Shown in pieces: positions 1 to 8,440 of a DNA stretch of 10,848 bases (its first letter is position 1; the number at the start of each line of letters is the position of its first letter). Location: the NCBI RefSeq assembly GCF_000003605.2, contig NW_003151771.1, forward strand, positions 125,278-136,125, read 5' to 3'. Origin of the DNA: Saccoglossus kowalevskii. Lineage: Eukaryota > Hemichordata > Enteropneusta > Harrimaniidae. The notes below the pieces were generated by a model. It made no database searches and had not been told where the DNA came from. It worked only from the letters and a program-made list of their open reading frames with translations. Position numbers and translations under genes: made by a program.

Positions 1-256
1 ACTAGTTACGTCACAGAAAATCCTTGTGCGTCAATGGTGCGTCATATTAGCTATTGCATGTTATGCTTTCTGGTTAACTTTTATGTCCACTACTTTATAG
101 TTTATTTTCTATACAGTCTTTGTGCTCTTATCCAGGTTTTTTATGGCTCGTAAAATTGATTTTATTGTTGCATGAAAATGCCTGCCTCTTTCTTCCATTG
201 AATTATTTTCATTCCCATCTTAAAATATACTCAAGGGGCTCTGATTAGATTTTGTC

Positions 257-1171
257 AAGAAACCCCTTAGGTCTCTGATCATTATCATTATGGCAGCTTA
301 GATTAACTGCCTGACCAGTTTCAATGGAAATACCACCCCTCACCAGTCTTTATAAGAAACCCCTTAGGTCTCTGATTATTTTTATTATGGCAGCTTAGAT
401 TAACTGTCTGACCAGTTTCAATGCAAATACCACCCCTCACCAGTCTTTATAAGAAACCCCTTAGGTCTCTGATCATTTTTATTATGGCAGCTTAGATTAA
501 CTGTCTGACCAGTTTCAATGAAACCACCACCACCACCAGTCTTTATAAGAAACCCCTTAGGTCTCTGATCATTTTTATTATGGCAGCTTAGATTAACTGT
601 CTGACCAGTTTCAATGGAAATACCACCCCTCACCAGTCTTTATAAGAAACCCCTTAGGTCTCTGATATTTTTATTATGGCAGCTTAGATTAACTGTCTGA
701 CCAGTTTCAATGAAACCACCACCACCACCAGTCTTTATAAGAAACCCCTTAGGTCTCTGATCATTTTTATTATGGCAGCTTAGATTAACAGTCTGACCAG
801 TTTCAATGAAACCACCACCAGTCTTTATAAGAAACCTTTTAGGTCTCTGATCATTTTTATTATGGCAGCTTAGATTAACTGTCTGACCAGTTTCAAAGGA
901 AATATCCCCCATCCCCCACCAGTCTTTATAAGATACCCCTTAGGTCTGTGGTCATTATTATTATGGCATCTTACATTAACTGTTCCTGATCAGTTTCCCT
1001 CCTCATCAGTCTTTCTAAGAAACCTCTCATGTTGCTGATCATTTTCATTATGGCAGCTTGAATTAAAAGTCCTTGATACTTCCTTCCATCAGTCTTTATA
1101 AGAAACCCTAGATAAATCAAGCCAAGCTCAAATGTCTCCGATAAATTTCAATGAGAATCCTTCCCAATCCG
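257..1171. repeat. Degenerate minisatellite, about ten units of 97 bp
   Basis: Units start with AAGAAACCCCTTAGG at 257, 354, 451, 547, 644, 739, 829, 930, 1017 and 1100. Spacings are 97, 97, 96, 97, 95, 90, 101, 87 and 83 bp. The core includes GGTCTCTGATCATT, TATGGCAGCTTAGATTAAC and CTGACCAGTTTCAATG. Units differ mainly in the joint before CCAGTCTTTATAAG: some carry GGAAATACCACCCCTCA, others a run of CCA triplets. The first seven units are close to each other and the last three decay, so the array was probably homogenised from the left. Long minus-strand reading frames here (418-633, 640-912) follow from the repeat and are not genes. Confidence 0.93.
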
Positions 1172-1566
1172 TCGAACCCCGAGGTACATGTATCTGATCA
1201 TTCTCAGTAAAGAATCCCAATATTCTTACTAAGGGTCTAGATTTCTACATGTACATGTAGGTTAGTTAATTTGCATCTTGCAGGCAACTCACTATATAAG
1301 GTGAGTGGTCATTAAGCACCCGGGGTTCAATATACATGTACTTTCCTTTTTGAAACACATGTAAAATATAATTGTTTGCTTACACACAAATTCAAACATG
1401 CAGTGCACTATGACTGCTCTTTGAAATAGCTTTAATAATCAGAATCATAAAATGTTTCGCTTTATTTTTCTATAAAAAATTTCTCCGCTACGCAATGCGG
1501 CCAGAATTAAAATTGAGTTACACAATGTTCATAAACCAGTAAATTTAAAACATGATTAATTAATCA
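1172..1566. other. No gene seen; ACATGTA-rich spacer
   Basis: AT-rich sequence with several TACATGTA words, including a perfect 16-bp palindrome at 1245-1260 (CTACATGT/ACATGTAG). An octamer-like ATTTGCAT (1269-1276) and a TATATAAG (1293-1300) lie close together but are not backed by any transcript signal I can see. Confidence 0.6.
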
Positions 1567-1863
1567 GGGTTTTTTCTAGAAAAAAATTGCAAGAGGAAGC
1601 ACTGCAATTCAGCATCGCCACCAAGTGGGGGAGATACATGTAGGGTTCTCCCTACCAGAGTTTTTGATAATTCTAAGTTAAAATATTCCATCATGGCTTT
1701 TTGGGGCCAAAATTACTATCAGACAGGTTACAGTTGAAGAGTGTGGCCACATGTGATCCCTGGTCAATCAAAATTTGATAATTGTCCAGAGAATCTGCTT
1801 CCAGGGGTATGGCCATGGCATGAGGGCGCTGTGCCCCTGTTCCCTTGTTTAATAAAATCTCTG
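1567..1863 (+). repeat. Dispersed repeat, copy 1 (family not recognised)
   Basis: This segment is homologous to the reverse complement of 7921-8268. Shared landmarks in order are: GGGTTTTTT...GAAAAAAA, GCACTGCAATTCAG, GGGTTCTCCCTACCAG, GATAATTCTAAGTTAAAAT, ACTATCAGACAGGTTACA, GTGGCCACATGTGATCCCTG, CCAGAGAATCTGCT, GGCCATGGCATGAGGGCGCT and CTGTTCCCTTGTTTAA. The left end contains a perfect TTTTTTCTAGAAAAAA palindrome. It has no reading frame of note, so it is a non-autonomous element or a piece of a larger one. I do not see clear A and B boxes of a tRNA-derived SINE. Confidence 0.85.
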
Positions 1864-3104
1864 ATTAATGACTCTTGCAACATCAAATATTGAAATTCAG
1901 TAAATATTTCTCGTACTGCTACATTAACCGGGACTAAATAAACATCACCTTCGCTTTACACACACTGGCAGTTAAAATTGAACAAGATTTCTTTAGTTTC
2001 ACTCTGTTTTTCAAAGATTACTGATAACAATCTTTGACAGTTTAATAAGTCTGTCGTTAAGAGCTTACAATAACACAGCAAAAACTAATCACATATACTG
2101 CCCTACAGACCTATTTAAAATACAAGGTATGTCCATGGTTACTACATGTATATATAAACCATTAAAGAGATTACAAATTTATATGTATTACTTTTTCCTG
2201 GTTATTATGAATCTTTTATTATTTCGCCCTAATGTATTTTTAAATTGAAAGCCTCATGAAATGCAAATCTGCTCTAGAGGAGTTATTATGATTAATCCAG
2301 ATAAAATAAACTTCTGCATAATCAAAGTCATCCCTTTAGGCCTTGTAATCAACGATGTTTGATCCATAAATGTACTTTGTGTTTATCTGATAAAAGTACA
2401 ACATGTATTTCTGTAGAATTACTAGTACTACATGTACCTTATTGATTCAGGTATTTTACATATACATGTACCTCTAATGTTTTGAAATAATTTACACCTC
2501 TTCATAAAATCGTCAGTTTATGATATCTCTCTTGCCAATAATTTTTCTCAATTAATAATTTTGTTACTTAACCACCCCACCCCACCCCCCCTTCAAAAAA
2601 TATTCATGTTCTTTTTTTGATTAGTTTTCATGGGAAATCACAAATTTAATAACAATTTCCAAATAAAAATAATTGATTTTAGGAAACAAGTAGACCATAA
2701 AAAATGATCATGTATGTTGAGTGGTTTTAAAAGGGCAGAAAGTATGGATCATCAAACTTGTTTCTATGGAACTATTATAGTTTGGTGAATCATAAAATGT
2801 TGTCAAATTTGAATTTAAAATGATGAAACAGACTTGTTTTATTCAAAAGGTAGTGATCATTTCAACCATATGTGGTAAATACACATTTATGCCTGTAAAA
2901 ACATAAATGTCCCAAATGTATAGTTTAATTATAAACATAGTTTGAATGTACATAGTTGGAACATCCACTACACTTTACTAACTCATTATAATAACTTATT
3001 TTTCCAAATTTATTAAGTAACTGTGGTTCTTTAATATTCAACTACCATGTATGTAGCAGTATGATGTCGTTCATAATGTTGTCACTAGTCATTATGTTAT
3101 TTGT
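1864..3104. other. No gene seen; AT-rich non-coding stretch
   Basis: About 1.2 kb with no reading frame of interest on either strand. It contains scattered ACATGTA words (around 2143, 2401, 2433 and 2463) and a C-rich tract at 2571-2592. No internal repeat structure was recognised. Confidence 0.6.
2571..2592. repeat. C-rich low-complexity tract
   Basis: The run ACCACCCCACCCCACCCCCC and neighbouring bases form a short C-rich tract followed by an A run. It is simple-sequence DNA with no evident role. Confidence 0.7.
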
Positions 3105-3804
3105 TTAAGGTAGAAGCCTACTCATAAATTAAAATACCCAGAATTTATTCATTTTGCAATAAACTGTACCTAAAAAAAGTTGGGGGTCACCAGCCTTATT
3201 TTCGAGAAATTGATGGATGTATTTTAGTGGAAAGTGGCCATTTTGGCACTACTGTAAAATGACTAATTTTCACTGGGTTAAATTTCACTGATTTACCATT
3301 TCAGGCATATTCAGTGGGTTTTAAATTCCAGGTTTTATCATTTAGATAATGCAAAATTGTTCATATTCACTGGGTTTTAATTTAGCGCATTTTCCAGTCA
3401 GCGAAATAAGCTAAATTAAAACCCAGTAAATAATTAACATAGGTTCCTATGGCGGGAGATATTATGCAATATCCCAAAATCTAGCCTGGTGACATAGGCT
3501 GAAAAAAATCATATATTGTTAATGATAGAGTACTTTTTGTTGTTCTGAATTATTTCAAAATTCTAGGTTTTAAAAATTGTCAAAAAATGCAATTGTTCTT
3601 TAACATTGTGTTCTATGGAATTGTTCTAAAAATAGTGATTTTCAAGAAATTTTAGAACACTTTTCTCAAAAAGCATAACTGTAACACACAAAATAATGCT
3701 ATTTCATTGTATCATTGGACTTTAGCTTCATAATAAACTAATGAACATTGACATGAGATTTTTGACCAATTTTGTCAGAAATTATGAGTAGGCATCTACC
3801 TTAA
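3105..3804. mobile_element. Non-autonomous DNA transposon with TTAA ends, 700 bp
   Basis: The left end reads TTAAGGTAGAAGCCTACTCA and the right end, reverse-complemented, reads TTAAGGTAGATGCCTACTCA. The inverted repeat runs for about 26 bp with two mismatches. TTAA at both ends may be a target-site duplication, as in piggyBac-type transposons, but because TTAA is its own complement it could also belong to the TIR. An alternative 8-bp duplication is imperfect (TTATTTGT versus TTATTCAT). No transposase frame lies between the ends, so it is MITE-like. The interior includes a smaller repeat (3250-3440). Confidence 0.82.
3250..3440. repeat. MITE-like segment nested in the TTAA element, with a perfect 18-bp hairpin
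   Basis: It starts TACTGTAAAATGACTAATTT and carries the same TTCACTGGGTT / AATTTCACTG vocabulary as the repeats at 5102, 6022 and 6681. Its right end, reverse-complemented (TTAATTATTTACTGGGTTTT), is similar to the left end but lacks the terminal TACTGT. A perfect inverted repeat pairs 3369-3386 (ACTGGGTTTTAATTTAGC) with 3410-3427 across a 23-nt loop. It is either a second element inserted into the larger one or part of the larger element's own design. Confidence 0.6.
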
Positions 3805-4076
3805 TTATTCATGCTGGATTCAGACAAACAAATAAATAAACAAAAAATAGAATAGTGATAGACACACATGTGTTTATACAGTTGTGGTGTTATAATAATT
3901 TAACAATTTAATCCTCCATGTTCTGGTAATACAATTTATTGTGATTCACAACAAATTACTGTGAAAATTAAAGCAGTCGCTGTTACATATGTATCATCTG
4001 TGTACATTGTTCACATTTCATCTTTTTAGCTCCGCTGTCGACTTTGTCGAGCGGAGCTTATCATATGAGTGATTGT

Positions 4077-4106
4077 CCGTCGTCGTCGTCGTTCGTCGTC
4101 GTCCGT
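4077..4106. repeat. GTC/CGT trinucleotide tract
   Basis: A short run of CGTCGTCGTC-type triplets with interruptions, lying directly after the 5' hairpin of the surrounding element. It is part of that element's head rather than an independent microsatellite. Confidence 0.75.
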
Positions 4107-4120
4107 GTCAATGTTTTACT

Positions 4121-4848
4121 TTTTCGACTTCTTCTTGAAAACTACAAGCCTGAATGCTTTGATACTTGGTGTATATGTACCTTGGGTAGACCTCTCTCAG
4201 ATTTGTTCATTTCATGATGATATCTTCAATTCTCTAATTTTGGTGAATATTTTTTTGTCATTTTTAGTAAAAAGAGATATTTTCGACTTCTTGTTGAAAA
4301 CCGCAAGTGCAATTGCTTTGATATTACATATATAGGTACTACATGTGGACCTCTCTCAGATTTGTTCATTTTGTAATGATATCTGTAATTCTCTAATTTT
4401 GGTGAATATTTTTGTCATTTTTGGTAAAAAGTGATATTTTCGACTTCTTGTTGAAAACTGCAAGTCCAATTGCTTTGATATTACATATATAAGTACTACA
4501 TGTCGACCTCTCTCAGATTTGTTCATTTTGTAATGATATCTTCAATTCTCTAATTTTGGTGAATATTTTTGTCATTTTTGGTAAAAAGTGATATTTTCGA
4601 CTTCTTGTTAAAAACCAATAGTTCAATTGCTTTGATATTACATATATAGATACTACATGTAGACCTTTCTCAGATTTGTTCATTTCGTGATGATATATTC
4701 AGTTCTCTAATTTTGGTGAATATTTTTGTCATTTTTGGTAAAAAGTGATATTTTCGACTTCTTGTTAAAAACTGTCCGATTGCTTTGATACTATTCATAT
4801 TGTTCATTTTCTAATGATGTCTTCAGTTCTTTAATTGAAATGTGCATT
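4121..4848 (+). repeat. Tandem array, four full units of about 157 bp plus a shortened fifth
   Basis: TTTTCGACTTCTT marks unit starts at 4121, 4280, 4437, 4594 and 4751, with spacings of 159, 157, 157 and 157 bp. Each unit continues with TTGCTTTGATA, ACCTCTCTCAGATTTGTTCA, TGATATCTTCAATTCTCTAA and TTTTGGTGAATATTTTTGTC. The fifth unit lacks the CTCTCTCAGATT block and runs into the 3' hairpin. The array is the body of the AGCTCCGCT-ended element. Confidence 0.92.
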
Positions 4849-5101
4849 GCTAACAGCGGAGCTATCTCAGCCGATAGGCTGCTTGTTCTTACAACTGCTC
4901 AACAGACCTGAATATGATTCCCTGAGTACAGATAATAAAGTTTGATTGTTAATGTGTCAAAAAATATGCATTCCATCAGTAGCCCACTGCGATGAAGACA
5001 ACCTGGCTTCTGTGAAGAATAAAATAGTTTTAGCCTTGGTGATGATTAATACTGTAGCTGTTGATGCCAGTTATCAACTTGTTCAGTGAATATGAAGAAA
5101 A

Positions 5102-5311
5102 TACTGTTAAATCCTTTATTTTTGCTTGGAATTAATTTTCGCTGAAGGAATGATTCAGTGAAAATAAAATCCAGCGAATATACCTTTTTCATATATTTTA
5201 CATTCAACTCATCAAAAATCAGTGAAAATAAATTCCATACAAAACAAATTCCATCAAAAAAGTATTTTTACCGAAAATTAATTCCAGCTAAAAATAAAGT
5301 ATTTTACAGTA
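5102..5311. mobile_element. MITE-like element, 210 bp, with 40-bp terminal inverted repeats
   Basis: Left arm 5102-5141 begins TACTGTTAAATCCTTTATTT. Right arm 5272-5311, reverse-complemented, begins TACTGTAAAATACTTTATTT. They match at 35 of 40 positions by eye. The flanking TA may be a target-site duplication (TA|CTGT...ACAG|TA), as in Tc1/mariner-type elements, or part of the TIR. The body repeats AGTGAAAATAAATTCCA-type words. The reading frame at 5158-5379 crosses out of the element and is AT-rich noise. Confidence 0.82.
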
Positions 5312-6021
5312 AGTTATTTCTATCAAATCTAAAAACAATTCGCGAAAGGTTACTGGAAACCAAGACAACCAAGAAATAAAAAATATTGCGTTAAGATAGC
5401 CATGCTCAAATCACTTCATTGAATTGCTCACTGTTTATCCTTGGAATTAAATTACCCACATTATTTAGTTATGTCACACGCTGCTGTCACGTTCTGTGAG
5501 TAATCAAAAAATATTTCATCACAACTATTTTCAACTGCATGAACATACTGGGAAACTTTATTGAAATTTGATTGAAATATTTAATCATTCTCGATCCTTT
5601 TTGTCACGTCTTCCTTCTCTGTAGTTGTTCATAATTCACTTGCATTATTAAATTATTTTGTAATTTATGTGTCAGTGCTGAACCCTGAGGATGTATGCTT
5701 CTTTAATGTCGCACTTAATTATTAAGTTTCTTTATTAAAGTTAGTTTTTAAGATTCAATTTTACTAATTAGTAGGATCTATTTAAAATGTATTGTTTCAC
5801 ATTCTGTGGAATTGAAACCCTGACATCATGCATACCACTAAATTTATGTAAATCTAATGCCAGAGGTTGTAAAAACCCACAGATCTAATTAATAACATAA
5901 ATGTAGTTTCCCGCAATATACCTTAGAAAAAATGGCCGCTGGGATATCGTTAAGAGTGAGCGAGTCATGAGACTTATTCCGCTCAAATAGTGTTTTATTT
6001 ACTCTCCATGGTAACCCGTGT
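5312..6021. other. No gene seen; AT-rich spacer between two MITE copies
   Basis: About 700 bp without a supported coding region. A short ATGGCCGCTGGG at 5932 has a good start context but the frame closes after 12 codons. Confidence 0.55.
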
Positions 6022-6228
6022 TACTGTAAATGCATTAAATCTTAACTGAGTTTTAGGTTCGCTATTTTCGCTGATAAGTAAAAAACGCTTAAATGCAAAT
6101 GAACATGCAAAATAACAATACAACTCATTGTTTCACCGGCAATTCCGTGAACTTCAAATCCAGTGAATATGTTGAAATTATTACAATAGTGAGATTAAAT
6201 GTCAGTGAAAATAAATGCTTTTACAGTA
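6022..6228. mobile_element. MITE-like element, 207 bp, same family as 5102-5311
   Basis: It starts TACTGTAAATGCATTAAATC and ends, reverse-complemented, TACTGTAAAAGCATTTATTT. Length and ends agree with the 5102 copy, and it shares TATTTTCGCTGATAAG and ATCCAGTGAATAT-type words. The arms are more diverged from each other than in the 5102 copy, which suggests an older insertion. Confidence 0.75.
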
Positions 6229-6680
6229 TTTGGAATGATAAACATGATGATGGATAGAGAATGGGACACTATTTGGCAATGAAATCTCGGCATCTATTTG
6301 CATCTATGGTCTATTCATTGAATATTGTTTATGAGTTCAAATGAACATTACGATCAATAAAATTGTGGTACTGCATAGATGAGAGATAAGATAAAAAATG
6401 CTTTATTCCAACCGTTCATTGACATTTCTAATTTGGTTGCATTCAAATTTAAATGAAAAAACAATAAGATTTTAATAACAGCAAAATATAAAATGAGATA
6501 ACTGATAAGGTAATTAAAAATGTATTTTGTTTAAATCCTGTTACAAAATGTATAGGTAGTAAAATAATGCAACAATAATATTGTGGTGTTTTGATTTGAG
6601 TATAAATTCAAATTGTACTTTGTTACAATTTTTTGTGAATTTACTGTTTATTGAGATTGTTTGCATAATGCTCAATTAAT
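6229..6680. other. No gene seen; AT-rich stretch
   Basis: About 450 bp of AT-rich DNA without reading frames, repeats or sites that I can support. Confidence 0.55.
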
Positions 6681-6900
6681 CACTGTGTTAAATTTTCCCT
6701 TATTTTGCTGACACAAAATGTGAAATAAAATCCATTGAGTATTTAAAAAAAGTGAATATCACTGCAACCTCAAATCCGCTAAAATAAAACCCATTGAATA
6801 TTTAAATTTAACAATAGAATGTATTGTTTGCCAAGTGAACATCACTGCAACCTCAAATCCGCTGAAATTCAACCCAATGAACATTTCCCCCGCTACAGTA
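6681..6900. repeat. Third MITE-like copy with an internal duplication
   Basis: The right end CCGCTACAGTA matches the TACTGTAGCGG type of terminus, and the left end (CACTGTGTTAAATTTTCCCT then TTATTTTGCTGACAC) is a decayed counterpart. Inside, 6751-6803 and 6834-6886 are direct repeats of 53 bp, 83 bp apart, sharing ATCACTGCAACCTCAAATCC with about six differences overall. The boundaries are less certain than for the other two copies. Confidence 0.6.
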
Positions 6901-7514
6901 GTTGTCTTGTTTTACTTATCTGACTGGTCTTCCACCACAAACAGTATAAAGCAGATAAAATGACTCATTCTGCATTTATGTTTTTATTCTTGAGCATTTA
7001 GAATTTAATTGTGACCTAAATTGTTTGTGTTAGATTAACTTTGTGACTTAGCCAGTAAATATTTATTTCCGCTACCAACATTTTTTGATAGGCATAGGCC
7101 ATAGGCCATTAGTGAAAACATTATTCAGAGATAACAATCTTGAATCATGCTGATAAAATTGTAATCATTTCAAAAAAAATATTCATTCACAGATAGTGAA
7201 AGAAAAATATGCAAATTTAAAACAAACTTATGATCTAAATCACAGTCAGCTGGCGTACAATTGATAATAAAATATATTTGATTAATTTATCAATATTTAC
7301 TATATGGGAGCCGCCATCTTGAATATAGCATGAAACTTAAAAAAAAGAGGAAAATTGCTACGAATAAGGAAAAAATACACAAAATTTCACAGTCAAACGA
7401 CCTGATGGGATAATATTAAGCAAACTGCTAACAAATTTCATTCAAATTCGTCGTATGGAAAAATCCCTTGCTTATGAACACCTAATTACACAAAGAACAT
7501 AGAACACTTTCCTG
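6901..7514. other. No gene seen; AT-rich stretch with a YY1-like word
   Basis: No coding region recognised. At 7310-7321 the word GCCGCCATCTTG stands out as GC-rich in an AT-rich setting and equals the reverse complement of the YY1 consensus core. Whether it is used cannot be told from sequence. Confidence 0.5.
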
Positions 7515-7603
7515 GGGTATTTGAAACCGAAATTGTCATCTAAATGTAAGGCCGTTACTGATTGGCTCCTGAGTTGGAATGACAATTTCTGTTTCAAATA
7601 CCC
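7515..7603. repeat. 25-bp inverted repeat with a 39-bp loop
   Basis: Left arm 7515-7539 (GGGTATTTGAAACCGAAATT then GTCAT) pairs with right arm 7579-7603 with a single mismatch. ACACTTT also occurs in inverted orientation just outside both arms (7504-7510, and as AAAGTGT at 7611-7617), so the arms may be the inner part of a longer, decayed TIR. The loop holds GATTGGCTCC, a CCAAT-type word. It could be a very short MITE or an RNA hairpin if transcribed. Confidence 0.8.
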
Positions 7604-7920
7604 AAATTGCAAAGTGTGTTTACTGTAGTACAGTCTGAGCATACTAAGCTAGCCTTAGGCTGGCTCAATCCTAGCTTAACTTGCTTTCAAAACTGCCATG
7701 CATGTTTTGTAAACCATTTTAATTTCATGAGACGAGTGAAGATTGTGAAATTTTGTAACAGTTAAATCTTCTTTGGGATCCTTCCACAAAATGTTGTATT
7801 CTTGAATACCATAAAATCATTAAATAGCGAAATTATTACAATATGTCCATGTTATTAAACTATGCAGAGTAACCAGCCTGAAATGTGTTTCATATATGTA
7901 TTAGTCACACAGGTAACTAC
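7604..7920. other. No gene seen; short spacer
   Basis: About 300 bp, AT-rich. The only local structure noticed is an imperfect hairpin around 7646-7680 (CTAAGCTAG ... CTAGCTTAA). Confidence 0.5.
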
Positions 7921-8165
7921 CAGGGATTTGTTTAAACAAGGGAACAGGTGTGCAGCGCCCTCATGCCATGGCCATGCGCCCCCTTACCCTGGGGAGCAGA
8001 TTCTCTGGCAACCATAAAATTCTGATTGATCAGGGATCACATGTGGCCACAGTCTTCAATTGTAACCTGTCTGATAGTAATTTTTGCCCGAGGAAGCCAT
8101 AGAATGCTCCATTTTAACTTAGAATTATCCAAAACTCCACACCCTGGTAGGGAGAACCCACCCAT

Positions 8166-8212
<47 letters not shown>

Positions 8213-8268
8213 TGGCTCCACTGAATTGCAGTGCTCCGTCTTGCAGTTTTTTTTCGTGAAAAAAACCC
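7921..8268 (-). repeat. Dispersed repeat, copy 2, inverted relative to copy 1
   Basis: Read on the minus strand this matches 1567-1863 along its whole length: GGGTTTTTT, GCACTGCAATTCAG, GGGTTCTCCCTACCAGGG, ATAATTCTAAGTTAAAATGG, ACTATCAGACAGGTTACAAT, GTGGCCACATGTGATCCCTG, CCAGAGAATCTGCTCC and GGCCATGGCATGAGGGCGCT. It is longer because a (CA)n microsatellite sits where copy 1 has GTGGGGGAGATACATGTA. Open frames on both strands here come from the CA repeat and are not genes. Confidence 0.85.
8168..8208. repeat. (CA)n microsatellite, about 20 units
   Basis: An uninterrupted CA run of 41 bases inside the dispersed repeat. Copy 1 at the equivalent place has no CA run, so the microsatellite grew in this copy or was lost in the other. 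Its length is likely variable between individuals. Confidence 0.98.
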
Positions 8269-8440
8269 GAGAAAGAATACACGTTAGTTAAAATTATTGA
8301 TGGCTATGATATGACTTCCAATTCCAATTTTTACGAAAAGTTAAAACCAGGTGAGAGCAAGCTCAGGACTTGAATTACTGTGCTGTATTTAATAAATGGC
8401 TAAGAAAAACAATGTAATAATTAACAAATATGGCAAAAGA

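Larger units (their letters stand above)
4028..4888 (+). mobile_element. AGCTCCGCT-ended repetitive element with internal tandem array
   Basis: The left end is a strong hairpin: AGCTCCGCT (4028-4036) pairs with AGCGGAGCT (4050-4058), extended by CGAC/GTCG around a TTT loop with a GT bulge. It is followed by GTCCGTCGTCGTCG. The same AGCGGAGCT recurs near the right end (4855-4863), so the two ends also form an inverted repeat. The right end then has a CAGCC-GATA-GGCTG hairpin (4868-4881) and CTTGTT. From general knowledge, molluscan genomes carry abundant repeats built the same way (AGCTCACCTGAGC...GTCCGTCGTCC... ending in a small hairpin and CTTGTT); this looks like a relative with a different hairpin sequence. 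No protein is encoded; the reading frame at 4069-4335 is a repeat by-product. Confidence 0.72.

Noticed and set aside
418-912. Minus-strand reading frames with a repeated FIETGQTVNLSCHNKN peptide, as if a repeat protein
   Set aside because: The frame stays open only where units are 96 bp or another multiple of three; most spacings are 97, 95 or similar and break it. The peptide follows from the minisatellite.
257-1171. CRISPR-like array from regular repeats
   Set aside because: The whole 97-bp unit repeats, not short repeats with unique spacers, and the setting is an animal genome.
4069-4335. 88-residue hydrophobic frame
   Set aside because: It lies across the trinucleotide tract and the first tandem units of a repetitive element, and is not kept open in later units.
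5158-5379. 73-residue Lys/Ser-rich frame
   Set aside because: It starts inside a MITE and runs out into flanking DNA; composition is what AT-rich DNA gives by chance.
5932-5970. Start-like ATGGCCGCTGGG followed by AGA|GTGAGC, considered as an alternative first coding exon
   Set aside because: The exon would end in phase 0, while the acceptor at 10449 needs one leftover base, and the donor lacks G at -1. The unspliced frame closes after 12 codons.
8026-8282. Open frames on both strands with His-Thr or Cys-Val runs
   Set aside because: These are translations of the (CA)n microsatellite inside a dispersed repeat; the other copy of the repeat has no matching frame.
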